Shown in pieces: positions 45,187-54,778 of a stretch of DNA of 64,000 nucleotides. The notes under the pieces were generated by a model, which ran no database searches, had not been told where the DNA came from, and worked only from the letters and a program-made list of their open reading frames with translations. Source of the DNA: Clostridia bacterium (lineage in GTDB: Bacteria; Bacillota; Clostridia; Oscillospirales; Acutalibacteraceae). The first letter of the stretch is position 1; every line of letters begins with the position of its first letter. The DNA lies in the NCBI GenBank assembly GCA_017516965.1, contig JAFXAP010000009.1, positions 35,694-99,693 on the forward strand. Direction: 5' to 3'. Both the position numbers and the translations under genes were made by a program.

Positions 45187-45840
45187 TTAAGCCTTTCCTA
45201 CAATGCGACTGCGCTTGGGCATATATTCTGCTGGTACGTGGCTGTAGTCGTTAAAAAATTCGACGCTGATTTTATCACTATCATCAATCTTTAAAAGTGT
45301 AACGGCTGTGTTTTCACACCAAGGAACATCTTTAAGACGTGTGATATCGTAATAAAGCACACGACACATAAGACAGCGCAACACTCCGCCGTGGGTTGCC
45401 GCGGCAATTGTTTTATCGCGGTTTTGGCGCGCAAGGGCTAAAACCTCGTCGTAAATACGCACATATGCGTCACGCATAGCCTCGCCGCCTTCGGGCGCAA
45501 AATCCTGCGGGTGATTGTTCCACGCATCTGCAAGACCGGGTATGGCATTAAACGCTTGTACAAAAGGTTTGCCTTCTACCACGCCACCGTGAAGTTCGGC
45601 AAGATTTTTACGCGTTATAATGTTAAGTCCTTTGCCATATGCTACAGCCTCGGCTGTTTTTTGCGCGCGGATGAGGGGGCTCGAATAAACCGCATCAAGA
45701 TTGATAGCTTTAAAACGTTCTCTTAAATATTCAAGTTGTCTCGCGCCAATTTCACTAATTTCGCAGTCGGTAGAGCCTTGAAAAAGTCGCTTGTGATTGC
45801 CCATAGCCTCACAATGTCTGACAAGGTAAATATAAGTCAT
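45187..45840 (-). CDS. Histidine phosphatase family protein (phosphoglycerate mutase-like)
   Basis: A protein of 217 residues with the branch-1 histidine phosphatase signature YLVRHCEAMGN, the second Arg in SSPLIRAQKTAEAV, a Glu in LAELHGGVVEGKPF and the second catalytic His in AAATHGGVLRCL. Family members include cofactor-dependent phosphoglycerate mutases and many small-molecule phosphatases (for example for alpha-ribazole phosphate or sugar phosphates); the substrate is not clear. It is 2 nt downstream of the rhamnosidase gene and 9 nt upstream of ruvX. Confidence 0.88.
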   Translation of the reverse strand: MTYIYLVRHCEAMGNHKRLFQGSTDCEISEIGARQLEYLRERFKAINLDAVYSSPLIRAQKTAEAVAYGKGLNIITRKNLAELHGGVVEGKPFVQAFNAIPGLADAWNNHPQDFAPEGGEAMRDAYVRIYDEVLALARQNRDKTIAAATHGGVLRCLMCRVLYYDITRLKDVPWCENTAVTLLKIDDSDKISVEFFNDYSHVPAEYMPKRSRIVGKA

Positions 45841-45842
45841 TG

Positions 45843-47984
45843 TTAACCTTCTTTAATTTCTAATTTAATTGTATCGGGTGCATTTACCTTTACAATTGGT
45901 TTTTCTGTTGTAGTATCAAGCGATACGCTTATAGTACCGTTTGGGGTGTCAATACTGCCCGATATCTTTAATGCGCGGGTTGTTTTAACGGGATTTATAA
46001 TTACATCACAGTAACCCGCAGTACCCTCACGCTGACGGATGCCCAAAACACTTTTGAACAACTGACGGGTACACGCGCCAAACATTGGGTGGTTGTGTGA
46101 GCATTTGCCTATAAAGTATTCCCATATAGTTGTAGCGCCGTGACGCTTCATATAAAGAAAACTACCAAGTTTTTCACTTTCAAGCAAAGAGAGGAAAACG
46201 TCTGTATAGCCGTAATCACACAGCACCTCGCACAAAATATCGGTGCATAAAAATCCTGTGTCAAAATACTGAAGTTCAGAATATCTTTCGGCAAGTTTTT
46301 GCGCAGTTTCTTTACCTGCAAGACCACACCAAACAGCAAAGGCATCAGCGCCCTGAATACCATCTGCAAAGTGACCGCTTTGGGCATTGTAATATGTGTC
46401 TACAATAGCCTTTTCAGTAGATTTGCGAAGTGACTGATAATAGGGTATATCATCGCCCTTGCCGATAAGGTTTGCCATTTCTTCTAAAAGAAGTAAATTT
46501 TTAACAAAATAACAACTGTTTACATAGGGCTCGGGTATTTCCATTTTTTCAAGAGATGCCCAATCCCCAAGACACCAACCATCTTTATCTTCGCTTGTAA
46601 CCAGTCCGCTTTCGCTGTGAGAAAGCAGATAGCTTATCCAAAGCTTCATCTTATCGTAGCAATGCTTTATTATGTCGGTGTCGCCATATTGTTTATAATA
46701 AGCATAGGGAACAATAACAATAGCACTACCCCAACCGCCTGGGCCACCGCCGCCACCCATAAAGGGTGCTGTATGGCGCACGTGACCGTCGGTGTCCTGA
46801 CAGTCAAGTATGTCTTGAATCCATTTTTTATAAAAATCTTTTGCGTCGAGCATCATCATAGCCGTGGGGGCAACCAGCTGACCGTCACCCGTGTAACCGA
46901 GTCTTTCGCGGTGAGGGCAGTCGGAGGGAATGCTGCCGTGCATATTGTCAAGCTGTGTGTGCAAAAATGCATCATACAAGAAATTCATACCTTCGTGATT
47001 TGAGGTGAAGTTTGAAGTGATGGGTGTATCGGCGTGAATCACCTTAACGTCAATGCTGTCAAACTCGCCCTCGATTTCAAAATAACGAAAAGCGTGAAAA
47101 ACAAACTTTGGCTCAAAGGTACGTGACTTTCCGTCGGTTATAAAGGTATCAGCCATAATTTGCGGTTCGCCGCTTTTTAGCGTATTATATGATGCTGTAG
47201 ATGATGTAAAGTTTAGCGATTTGTCGTCGTTAATGTTTTCAGCAAAACGAAGTTTTATTACACTGCCTGCAACACTGCTTGTTTTAACCGAAACAATACC
47301 TGTAATATTTTCACCGTTATCAAAAATTTGTTTGCCGTCTATTTGCGCGATTTTAGTGGGGGTAATTGTGCGTATAACCTTATCTGGTGTGCCGATTGCT
47401 TCATTTAAAACAGTCTGTGGCGCAGGGAGAATATTAACACTGCTTTCTTTTTGCAGTTTTGCGCTATAATCAATCGTTTCACCTAAATACAAATTACAAA
47501 AACGTATGGCGCTATCGGTATATGTTTCGCTACCGTCAGAGCAAATTTGGGTAGTGCCGTTTTCGGTTTCGATAACTATTTTGTAAATGCATTTTAGGGT
47601 ATCGCCAAATGACATTTTGCCTTCGGCGATTCGTTCTTCCTGGCGGTACCAACCGTTGCCAAGTTGAATAGAGAGCACATTTTCGCCCGATTTTAACAAA
47701 TCGGTAATATCAAAATTGTAGTAATATATACGGTTGGTTGTGGTACCAACGGTATTGCGATGGGCGCAAAGTGTAAGGTCACGAGGCTCATAGTCGGTAA
47801 CTACCGGCAAATACATATAATCGGTAACAGCCTTGTCGTTTACCTTTGCCTCAAAATAGCCAAGACCCGTTATAGTTAAAGTCGCTTTTTTTATGTTGTG
47901 GGCGTTAAAGCGGCGCAATATGATAGGAGAAACAATCTCTTTTGCAGCGCCAATCCATACGCAGTTTTTAAGTGTATCAGCCAT
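45843..47984 (-). CDS. Alpha-L-rhamnosidase (GH78)
   Basis: An inverting rhamnosidase of 713 residues without signal peptide. The N-terminal beta domains include KKATLTITGLGYFEAKVND and LSIQLGNGWYRQEE. The (alpha/alpha)6 barrel has the GH78 catalytic block PSDCPHRERLGYTGDGQ. Further on it shows GGPGGWGSAIVIVPYAYY, AFAVWCGL, a HGATTIWEYFIG segment and SHNHPMFGACTRQLF before the C-terminal beta domain. It likely removes rhamnose from imported plant or glycan oligosaccharides in the cytoplasm. It is the first gene of a minus-strand operon with the phosphatase and ruvX. Confidence 0.92.
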   Translation of the reverse strand: MADTLKNCVWIGAAKEIVSPIILRRFNAHNIKKATLTITGLGYFEAKVNDKAVTDYMYLPVVTDYEPRDLTLCAHRNTVGTTTNRIYYYNFDITDLLKSGENVLSIQLGNGWYRQEERIAEGKMSFGDTLKCIYKIVIETENGTTQICSDGSETYTDSAIRFCNLYLGETIDYSAKLQKESSVNILPAPQTVLNEAIGTPDKVIRTITPTKIAQIDGKQIFDNGENITGIVSVKTSSVAGSVIKLRFAENINDDKSLNFTSSTASYNTLKSGEPQIMADTFITDGKSRTFEPKFVFHAFRYFEIEGEFDSIDVKVIHADTPITSNFTSNHEGMNFLYDAFLHTQLDNMHGSIPSDCPHRERLGYTGDGQLVAPTAMMMLDAKDFYKKWIQDILDCQDTDGHVRHTAPFMGGGGGPGGWGSAIVIVPYAYYKQYGDTDIIKHCYDKMKLWISYLLSHSESGLVTSEDKDGWCLGDWASLEKMEIPEPYVNSCYFVKNLLLLEEMANLIGKGDDIPYYQSLRKSTEKAIVDTYYNAQSGHFADGIQGADAFAVWCGLAGKETAQKLAERYSELQYFDTGFLCTDILCEVLCDYGYTDVFLSLLESEKLGSFLYMKRHGATTIWEYFIGKCSHNHPMFGACTRQLFKSVLGIRQREGTAGYCDVIINPVKTTRALKISGSIDTPNGTISVSLDTTTEKPIVKVNAPDTIKLEIKEG

Positions 47985-48068
47985 AACAACACCTACCGAG
48001 GTTTTATTTAAAATTAATATACCATAACATTAAAAAAATATCAATAAAACCTTCTAAAAAAATAACTA

Positions 48069-48097
48069 TTGAAACTTTTATGAAATACTGCTAAAAT
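48069..48097 (+). promoter_or_regulatory. Promoter of the cyclophilin-rfbA operon
   Basis: TTGAAA (48069-48074), a 17-bp spacer and TAAAAT (48092-48097). Confidence 0.7.
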
Positions 48098-48127
48098 ATA
48101 TGTAAATAATATAAAAGAGGTAATTTT

Positions 48128-48730
48128 ATGTCTTGTTTACAACTTGAAGCCGTAAAGTCAGGCGATAGCGTTGCAGTAATGCACACAAATATGGGTGATA
48201 TCGAAATTAAACTTTTCCCTGAGCTTGCGCCCAAAACTGTAGAGAATTTTATAACACATGCAAAAAACAATTATTATAATGGCATCATTTTTCATCGTGT
48301 AATTAAGGATTTTATGATTCAGGGCGGTGACCCAACCGGTACAGGTATGGGTGGCGAGTCTATCTGGGGACGCTCTTTCCAAGACGAATTTACCCCCGAA
48401 CTTCACAATCTGCGTGGCGCGCTTTGTATGGCTAATGCAGGTCCTAATACAAACGGTAGTCAGTTTTTTATTGTTCAGGCAAGTGAAGTACCACAGGGTA
48501 TGCTTGAGCAAATGAAAGATTTGGCTGATAATGGTTTTCCACCCGAAATTGCCGAGGCTTATGCGCAGCTTGGCGGCACACCTTGGCTTGATTTCAGACA
48601 TACTGTTTTTGGTCAGGTAATAAACGGTATGGACACCGTTGACGCAATTGCAAATGTTGAGGTTGGCGCAAACGATAAACCTGTAAATGATGTTGTAATC
48701 AATGGAATTGATATAATCATTAAAGATTAA
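48128..48730 (+). CDS. Cyclophilin-type peptidyl-prolyl isomerase
   Basis: A cytoplasmic cyclophilin of 200 residues that speeds cis-trans isomerisation of proline bonds. It has [24 protein letters not shown], the catalytic [43 protein letters not shown] and the C-terminal [18 protein letters not shown] 45-residue insert (about 120-160) with [22 protein letters not shown] replaces the short loop of minimal cyclophilins. AGAGG precedes the ATG. It is separated from rfbA by 12 nt and probably co-transcribed. Confidence 0.93.
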   Translation: MSCLQLEAVKSGDSVAVMHTNMGDIEIKLFPELAPKTVENFITHAKNNYYNGIIFHRVIKDFMIQGGDPTGTGMGGESIWGRSFQDEFTPELHNLRGALCMANAGPNTNGSQFFIVQASEVPQGMLEQMKDLADNGFPPEIAEAYAQLGGTPWLDFRHTVFGQVINGMDTVDAIANVEVGANDKPVNDVVINGIDIIIKD

Positions 48731-48742
48731 GGAGTTTTTTAA

Positions 48743-49621
48743 ATGAAAGGTATTATTCTTGCAGGTGGTAGTGGAACACGTCTTTATCCACTTACTATGG
48801 TAACGTCAAAACAGTTACTCCCCGTATATGATAAACCGATGATTTATTATCCCTTGTCAATTTTAATGTTGGCGGGAATTCGCGATATTCTTATTATATC
48901 TACACCTACCGATTTACCCAACTTTGAGCGTCTTTTGGGTGATGGCGCGCGTTATGGCATCAATCTTTCATATGCGGTTCAGCCTTCTCCAGATGGATTG
49001 GCTCAAGCATTTTTAATTGGTGAAGAGTTTATTGATGGTGACAGCTGCGCTATGATTCTCGGCGATAATATATTCTACGGAAGCGGTCTTAAAAAGCATC
49101 TTCGCGATGCGGCTTCTCGTGATAAGGGCGCTACGGTATTTGGTTATTATGTTGATGACCCTGAACGCTTTGGTATAGTAGAGTTTGACCAAAACGGAAA
49201 AGCGGTATCTTTAGAAGAAAAACCCAAGAATCCTAAGTCTAACTACTGTGTAACAGGTCTTTATTTTTACGACAATCGTGTTGTTGAAATGGCTAAAAAG
49301 GTTAAGCCATCTGCTCGCGGTGAACTTGAAATCACCGACCTTAACAAGCTTTATTTAGAAGATGACACACTAAACGTTGTAACTTTGGGTCGTGGCTATG
49401 CTTGGCTTGACACCGGTACAATGGATGCTCTCGCTGAGGCAACTGAGTTTGTAAAGGTTATTGAAAATCGTCAGGGTATTCAAATTTCTGCTGTTGAAGA
49501 AATTGCTTATAAAAACGGTTGGATTAGTAAAGAAAAACTTATTGTATCGGCTGAAAAATATGGTAAATCACCCTATGGCGAGCATCTGCGTAAGGTTGCT
49601 GACGGTAAAATTCTTTATTGA
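48743..49621 (+). CDS. rfbA: Glucose-1-phosphate thymidylyltransferase
   Basis: RmlA/RfbA makes dTDP-glucose, the first step to dTDP-L-rhamnose. The 292-residue protein has [47 protein letters not shown] and [21 protein letters not shown]. The later part has the typical [15 protein letters not shown] block. The start follows AAGGAG. The other rml genes are not in this window. With the double GT2 enzyme and GH78 it hints that the organism both makes and degrades rhamnose glycans. Confidence 0.95.
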   Translation: MKGIILAGGSGTRLYPLTMVTSKQLLPVYDKPMIYYPLSILMLAGIRDILIISTPTDLPNFERLLGDGARYGINLSYAVQPSPDGLAQAFLIGEEFIDGDSCAMILGDNIFYGSGLKKHLRDAASRDKGATVFGYYVDDPERFGIVEFDQNGKAVSLEEKPKNPKSNYCVTGLYFYDNRVVEMAKKVKPSARGELEITDLNKLYLEDDTLNVVTLGRGYAWLDTGTMDALAEATEFVKVIENRQGIQISAVEEIAYKNGWISKEKLIVSAEKYGKSPYGEHLRKVADGKILY

Positions 49622-49631
49622 TATTACTTTT

Positions 49632-49665
49632 AAAAGACTTTGCTTGAAATATAGCAAAGTCTTTT
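49632..49665 (+). terminator. Terminator of the cyclophilin-rfbA operon
   Basis: AAAAGACTTTGCT pairs with AGCAAAGTCTTTT, ending in a T-run. Confidence 0.88.
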
Positions 49666-49720
49666 TGTATTATGAGTTAAAAAAATGTGAATTATAATAT
49701 TAAAATATTAGCATTTTCTA

Positions 49721-49767
49721 TTTACTTTAAAAAATAAATGTCGTATAATGTTTTAAAACAAATGTTC
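49721..49767 (+). promoter_or_regulatory. uvrA promoter with candidate LexA/SOS box
   Basis: TTTACT (49721-49726), a 17-bp spacer and TATAAT (49744-49749). Just downstream, AAACAAATGTTC (49756-49767) matches the Firmicutes LexA core GAAC-N4-GTTC at seven of eight positions and overlaps the expected start of transcription. Confidence 0.6.
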
Positions 49768-49782
49768 TCGGAGGTTATAGTT

Positions 49783-52623
49783 TTGTCTAACGATAAAATT
49801 GTAATAAAAGGCGCAAGGGAAAATAATCTTAAAAATATGGATGTTACCATTCCGCGTGATAAACTTGTAGTGTTTACAGGTCTTTCGGGTAGCGGTAAAT
49901 CTTCTCTTGCTTTTGATACGATATACGCAGAAGGTCAGCGACGCTATGTTGAGTCGCTTTCAAGTTATGCTCGTCAGTTTTTAGGTCAGATGGAAAAACC
50001 AAATGTCGACAGCATTGACGGGCTTTCTCCCGCTATATCTATTGACCAAAAAACCACCTCTAAAAATCCACGCTCTACGGTGGGTACCGTTACTGAAATT
50101 TATGACTATTTACGTCTTTTATATGCGCGTGTTGGTGTTCCGCACTGTCCTGTTTGCGGCAAAGAGATAAGTCAGCAATCTACCGATCAGATTGTTGATA
50201 CCGTTATGGCGCTGCCTGAAGGTAGCAAAATACAAATTCTTTCACCGATTGTAAAAAATAGAAAAGGCGAGCACACCAAAGAACTTGATCGCGTTCGCAA
50301 ATCGGGATATGTCAGGGTAAGAATTGACGGAAATATTTACGACCTTTCTGAAGAAATCAAACTTGAAAAAAATAAAAAGCATATGATAGAGGTTGTGGTT
50401 GACCGCCTTGTTATAAAGGCAGATATACGCTCACGTCTTGCTGACAGTATTGAAACCGCCCTTTCACTTTCGGGTGGCTTGGTTGCCGCAGATGTAATCG
50501 GAGGAGAGGAGTTGCAATTTTCACAAAGCTATGCTTGTGATGAGCACGGAATCAGCATTCCCGAACTTACACCGACTATGTTTTCTTTTAATAATCCTAT
50601 GGGTGCGTGTCCTACCTGTACAGGTATTGGCGTTTTTATGAAAATAGATCCACGTTTGGTTATTAGTGACGAGAATTTGTCTTTGGCTGATGGGTGCATA
50701 AAAGCGGCAGGCTGGGGGGTTAATTCTTGGTTTAATCCCGACGCAAGTACGTTGGCTCTTATGTATTACGAGGGTATTGCGCGCAAATATGGTTTTGATA
50801 TAAATACCCCTTGGAAAGATTTAAGCGACAAGGCTAAAAACGCCGTGCTTTACGGAACGGGTGACGAAAAATTAGAGTTGCATCGCAGTTCGGAATATGG
50901 AAGTGGCACATACTATGCTCCGTTTGAGGGTGTAATCAATAATCTACAGCGCAGATATGAAAACACCAAGAGTGATTATGCTCGCGCCGAATATGAAAGT
51001 TATATGACCGAGAGCGCCTGTCCCGATTGCAAGGGCGCTAGACTTAAACCAGAGTATTTAGCCGTAACTGTTGGCGGTAAAAACATAAAAGAGCTTTGTG
51101 ATATGTCAATTGGTGAAGCGTTAGATTTTATTAAAGATTTAAAGTTTAACCAAATGCATCAAATGATTGCAGAGCCGATTTTAAAAGAAATAAAAGAACG
51201 CTTAAACTTTTTATCAAGCGTGGGGTTAGAGTATCTTTCTATGTCGCGTTCTTCGGGTACTCTATCAGGAGGCGAAAGTCAACGAATACGCTTGGCTACA
51301 CAAATAGGTTCATCGCTTATGGGTGTGCTTTATGTGCTGGACGAGCCAAGTATTGGTCTTCATCAGCGTGATAACGAGCGTCTGCTTGGTACTTTAAAGC
51401 ACCTTCGTGACCTTGGCAATACTCTTATTGTGGTTGAGCACGATGAGGACACTATGCGCGAAGCAGATTATGTAATAGACATTGGTCCCGGTGCCGGTAT
51501 CCACGGCGGACAACTTGTATTTAGTGGTACGCCGCAAGAACTGCTTGAGTGTGAAAACTCAATTACAGCTGATTATCTTTCGGGCAGAATGGCGATACCT
51601 GTGCCCACTGCGCGTCGCAAGGGTAACGGAAATCACGTTGTGATTAAGGGTGCCGCAGAAAATAACCTTAAAAACATAAATGTAAAAATACCTTTGGGTG
51701 AGTTTGTTTGCGTTACAGGTGTTTCAGGTAGCGGTAAATCATCACTTGTAAATGATATTGTTTATAAGGTTTTAGCAAATAAACTAAACCGCGCAAAAAC
51801 TATTGCAGGTAAGCATAAATCGGTTGAGGGCATTGAGCATCTTGACAAAGTAATTGACATTGACCAATCACCAATAGGTCGCACACCAAGAAGTAACCCT
51901 GCAACCTACACGGGTGTTTTTACCGATATTCGCGACCTTTATGCCAACACCAAAGAAGCTAAGGCAAAAGGTTATACCGCAGGTAGATTTTCCTTTAACG
52001 TTAAGGGCGGTAGATGCGAAGCCTGTTGGGGAGACGGTATCAAAAAGATTGAGATGCACTTCTTGCCCGATATTTACGTACCTTGTGAGGTTTGCGGTGG
52101 CACACGTTATAACAAAGAAACACTAAGTGTGCATTATAAGGGAAAGAGTATTTACGACGTGCTTGAAATGACTGTAGAAGAGGGTATGAACTTCTTTGAG
52201 AGTCATCCGCGCATTTACCGTAAGTTAAAAACATTGTTTGATGTAGGCCTTGGTTACATTAAAATTGGCCAAAGCGCTACAACCCTTTCGGGTGGTGAAG
52301 CGCAACGAGTTAAACTTGCTACCGAACTTTCCAAAAAAAGCACGGGTAAAACCATCTATATACTTGATGAACCTACCACAGGTTTGCATACGGCTGATGT
52401 TCATAGACTTATCGAGGTTTTACAGCGCCTTGTTGATGCGGGTAATACCGTTCTTGTTATAGAACACAATCTTGATGTTATCAAGGTTGCCGACCACATT
52501 ATTGACCTAGGTCCCGAGGGTGGCAACGGCGGTGGTATGGTTGTAGCGCAAGGTACACCCGAACAGGTTTGCAAGTGTGAAAAATCCTACACAGGTAAAT
52601 TTCTTAAAAAAGTTTTAAAATAA
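49783..52623 (+). CDS. uvrA: UvrABC system protein A
   Basis: The damage-recognition ATPase of nucleotide excision repair, 946 residues. It has Walker [21 protein letters not shown], the first zinc region (CPVCGKEIS), the second-module Walker [10 protein letters not shown], and a large zinc finger with CEACWGDG and CEVCGG. ABC signatures are [12 protein letters not shown] and [12 protein letters not shown], with Walker [16 protein letters not shown] and [15 protein letters not shown] 49738 is in frame but sits inside the promoter spacer; GGAGG is placed 8 nt before TTG 49783, which also gives the normal N-terminus. A candidate SOS box overlaps the promoter. Confidence 0.97.
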   Translation: MSNDKIVIKGARENNLKNMDVTIPRDKLVVFTGLSGSGKSSLAFDTIYAEGQRRYVESLSSYARQFLGQMEKPNVDSIDGLSPAISIDQKTTSKNPRSTVGTVTEIYDYLRLLYARVGVPHCPVCGKEISQQSTDQIVDTVMALPEGSKIQILSPIVKNRKGEHTKELDRVRKSGYVRVRIDGNIYDLSEEIKLEKNKKHMIEVVVDRLVIKADIRSRLADSIETALSLSGGLVAADVIGGEELQFSQSYACDEHGISIPELTPTMFSFNNPMGACPTCTGIGVFMKIDPRLVISDENLSLADGCIKAAGWGVNSWFNPDASTLALMYYEGIARKYGFDINTPWKDLSDKAKNAVLYGTGDEKLELHRSSEYGSGTYYAPFEGVINNLQRRYENTKSDYARAEYESYMTESACPDCKGARLKPEYLAVTVGGKNIKELCDMSIGEALDFIKDLKFNQMHQMIAEPILKEIKERLNFLSSVGLEYLSMSRSSGTLSGGESQRIRLATQIGSSLMGVLYVLDEPSIGLHQRDNERLLGTLKHLRDLGNTLIVVEHDEDTMREADYVIDIGPGAGIHGGQLVFSGTPQELLECENSITADYLSGRMAIPVPTARRKGNGNHVVIKGAAENNLKNINVKIPLGEFVCVTGVSGSGKSSLVNDIVYKVLANKLNRAKTIAGKHKSVEGIEHLDKVIDIDQSPIGRTPRSNPATYTGVFTDIRDLYANTKEAKAKGYTAGRFSFNVKGGRCEACWGDGIKKIEMHFLPDIYVPCEVCGGTRYNKETLSVHYKGKSIYDVLEMTVEEGMNFFESHPRIYRKLKTLFDVGLGYIKIGQSATTLSGGEAQRVKLATELSKKSTGKTIYILDEPTTGLHTADVHRLIEVLQRLVDAGNTVLVIEHNLDVIKVADHIIDLGPEGGNGGGMVVAQGTPEQVCKCEKSYTGKFLKKVLK

Positions 52624-52692
52624 CAATTATTTACACATTATTCACCAAATGTGTTATAATTAATTTTATCATATTAGCAAGGGGGGAGAGCG

Positions 52693-53538
52693 ATGTTCGG
52701 TTATGTCAGGGCATATAAACCTGAGCTTAAGATAAAAGAATATGAAATCTATAAAGCGGTTTACTGTTCTCTTTGCAAAAAACTTGGCAAAAGTTATGGC
52801 ATACTTTCTCGCTTTACCCTAAGTTATGATTTTACCTTTTTGGCGCTGCTCAATATGTCGCTGAGCGATGAATGTGACTGCTATGAGCAAAAGCGTTGCG
52901 CCTTTAATCCGCTTAAAAAATGCAACTACTGTAAAAACGACAGCGGTATTGATATGCCCGCGGCCGCGGCTATGATAATGCTATATTACAAAATACTTGA
53001 TAACATAGCCGACGAGCGTGGAATTAAAAAAATAGGTTATTGGTGTCTAAAACCTATTTTTAGTTCTGCTCATAAAAAAGCGGCGATAAAATACCCTTTG
53101 ATAGAATCGGCTGTTAGTGAATATATCAAGGCGCAAAACGAACTGGAAAAGGCAGATTGCAGTTCTATTGATGAGGCGGCAGACCCCACAGCAAAGGTTA
53201 TGGAAAAAATACTCAGCCTTTGCAGTGAAGACGAAAATCAAAAAAGGGTGCTTAGCCGAATGGGGTATTGCCTTGGCAGATATATCTATTTGCTTGACGC
53301 GGCGGTTGATTTACCGCAAGATATAAAAAGTAAAAGCTATAATGTTTTTAAAAATAAGGCTACTGATGATATAAACGAATATGTTAAAATAACAGTAACA
53401 CCCCAACTTTATTTTTGTGTTAACGAGGCGGCAAGGGCTTTTGAATTACTTGATATCAAAAAACACAAAAGCATATTAGGCAATATAATATATTTAGGGT
53501 TAGAAGAGACATTTAAAAAGGAGTTAAACAGCAAATGA
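52693..53538 (+). CDS. DUF5685 family protein, possible squalene/phytoene-synthase-like fold
   Basis: A helical, Cys-containing protein of 281 residues of the DUF5685 family. The N-terminal part has [14 protein letters not shown] and a Cys cluster ([20 protein letters not shown], residues 61-80). Two Asp motifs stand out: DNIADE (103-108, after MLYYKIL) and DAAVDLPQD (202-210, after GRYIYLL). Their spacing, surroundings and the overall length recall the two DxxxD motifs that bind Mg-diphosphate in squalene/phytoene synthases. That link is my inference; the family has no established function. GGGGGGAGAG precedes the ATG. It overlaps the J-domain gene by 4 nt. Confidence 0.8.
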   Translation: MFGYVRAYKPELKIKEYEIYKAVYCSLCKKLGKSYGILSRFTLSYDFTFLALLNMSLSDECDCYEQKRCAFNPLKKCNYCKNDSGIDMPAAAAMIMLYYKILDNIADERGIKKIGYWCLKPIFSSAHKKAAIKYPLIESAVSEYIKAQNELEKADCSSIDEAADPTAKVMEKILSLCSEDENQKRVLSRMGYCLGRYIYLLDAAVDLPQDIKSKSYNVFKNKATDDINEYVKITVTPQLYFCVNEAARAFELLDIKKHKSILGNIIYLGLEETFKKELNSK

Positions 53539-54155
53539 AAAATCCTTATGAGGTATTAGGCGTTTCTAAAAATGCTACCGATGACGAGATAAAAAATGCA
53601 TATCGTACATTGGCTCGTAAATATCATCCCGATAATTATACCGATAATCCACTTTCTGATTTAGCAAGTGAAAAAATGAAAGAGATTAACGACGCGTATG
53701 ACGAGATTATTAATTCTCGTAAACATAATTCTTCAAATAACAGCAATAATGCATACGGCGGTTCGTATAGCGGCAGTACCAAGTTTCCTGAAATTCGCAA
53801 CCTTATAAATCAAGGTCGACTTGAACAAGCGCAGGAACTTCTTGACGGTGTGTTACCACAAAGCCGTGATGCCGAGTGGTATTTTTTAAACGGTACGGTG
53901 CTTTACCGTCGAGGTTGGTTTGACCAGGCATACACTAGTTTTGCAACAGCCGTGCGTATGAATCCTCAAAACCCCGAATATCGTAATGCTATGAATAATG
54001 CCCAAAGACAAAGCGGCGCTCAGTATAATCCATACCGTTCTTATGGCAGTCAGGGTGAATGCTCTGCTTGTGATATGTGTCAGGGACTTATGTGCGCTGA
54101 CTGTTTGTGCGAGATGTGTGGTGGAAATCTTTGTTCTTGTGTAGGTTGCAGATAA
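53535..54155 (+). CDS. J-domain protein with Cys-rich C-terminal tail
   Basis: A protein of 206 residues. The N-terminal J domain (1-70) has the HPD motif at 31-33 and would stimulate a DnaK-type Hsp70. A Ser/Asn/Gly linker leads to a TPR-like helical region (about 90-160, with [10 protein letters not shown] and [17 protein letters not shown]). The last 31 residues contain ten cysteines in CxxC-like spacing ([20 protein letters not shown]), likely a metal site. It overlaps DUF5685 by ATGA and is followed after 1 nt by a membrane protein, so the three form one operon. It differs from DnaJ, whose zinc domain is central. Confidence 0.88.
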   Translation: MKNPYEVLGVSKNATDDEIKNAYRTLARKYHPDNYTDNPLSDLASEKMKEINDAYDEIINSRKHNSSNNSNNAYGGSYSGSTKFPEIRNLINQGRLEQAQELLDGVLPQSRDAEWYFLNGTVLYRRGWFDQAYTSFATAVRMNPQNPEYRNAMNNAQRQSGAQYNPYRSYGSQGECSACDMCQGLMCADCLCEMCGGNLCSCVGCR

Positions 54156-54156
54156 T

Positions 54157-54684
54157 ATGAAAAAGACCAAAAGAATAGCGCTTTGCGGTATGATTGCTTC
54201 GCTTTCTATCGTAATAATGCTTACAAGCCATTTCCCATATCTTACCTATGCAATACCGGCTTTGGCAGGGCTTTTTATGATGGTGCCTCTTATTGAGTGT
54301 GGTATAGGCTGGGGCTTTGCCACATACATTACAAGCTCTGCAATAGTGTTTTTTGTGGCTGAAAGCGAAGCCAAACTGTTATATATTTTATTTTTAGGAT
54401 ATTATCCCATACTTAAATCATTGATAGAAAAATTAAATAAACTATTTGCCGAATGGGTATTAAAGCTTATTTGTTTTAACATAGCGGCAGTAGCTTTCCA
54501 TTATATTTCTACTAAATTTTTCGGCATTCCGGTTGAAAGCTTCGGCAACTTTGGAAAATACGGTTTGCTATTGTTTTTGTTGCTTTGTAACGTGGTGTTT
54601 ATTATCTACGATATCGGCATCTCGCGTGTGGCGACATACTATATGTTCTCACTTCACGACAAGGTTAAAAGAATAATAAAATAA
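54157..54684 (+). CDS. Small integral membrane protein, function unknown
   Basis: A polytopic membrane protein of 175 residues with five or six predicted TM helices. The N-terminus KKTKRIALCGMIASLSIVIMLTS and the following helices look like the substrate-binding (S) subunits of ECF transporters, but no substrate motif is recognised, so this is only a resemblance. LGYYPILKSLIEKL sits in the middle. It starts 1 nt after the J-domain gene and ends at a terminator, making it the third gene of the DUF5685 operon. Confidence 0.75.
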   Translation: MKKTKRIALCGMIASLSIVIMLTSHFPYLTYAIPALAGLFMMVPLIECGIGWGFATYITSSAIVFFVAESEAKLLYILFLGYYPILKSLIEKLNKLFAEWVLKLICFNIAAVAFHYISTKFFGIPVESFGNFGKYGLLLFLLLCNVVFIIYDIGISRVATYYMFSLHDKVKRIIK

Positions 54685-54688
54685 TTTT

Positions 54689-54719
54689 AAAGGGTGACGA
54701 TTGTCATCCTTTATTTTTT
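54689..54719 (+). terminator. Terminator of the DUF5685 operon
   Basis: AAAGGGTGAC pairs with GTCATCCTTT (one G-U), followed by ATTTTTT. Confidence 0.88.
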
Positions 54720-54721
54720 AG

Positions 54722-54750
54722 TTTACTTTTTGCTTTTTTTAGTGTAAAAT
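54722..54750 (+). promoter_or_regulatory. Promoter of the flavoprotein-cmk-ispH operon
   Basis: TTTACT (54722-54727), a 17-bp spacer and TAAAAT (54745-54750). Confidence 0.7.
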
Positions 54751-54778
54751 ATTATATTATGCGAAAGTGGGTGAGGCA

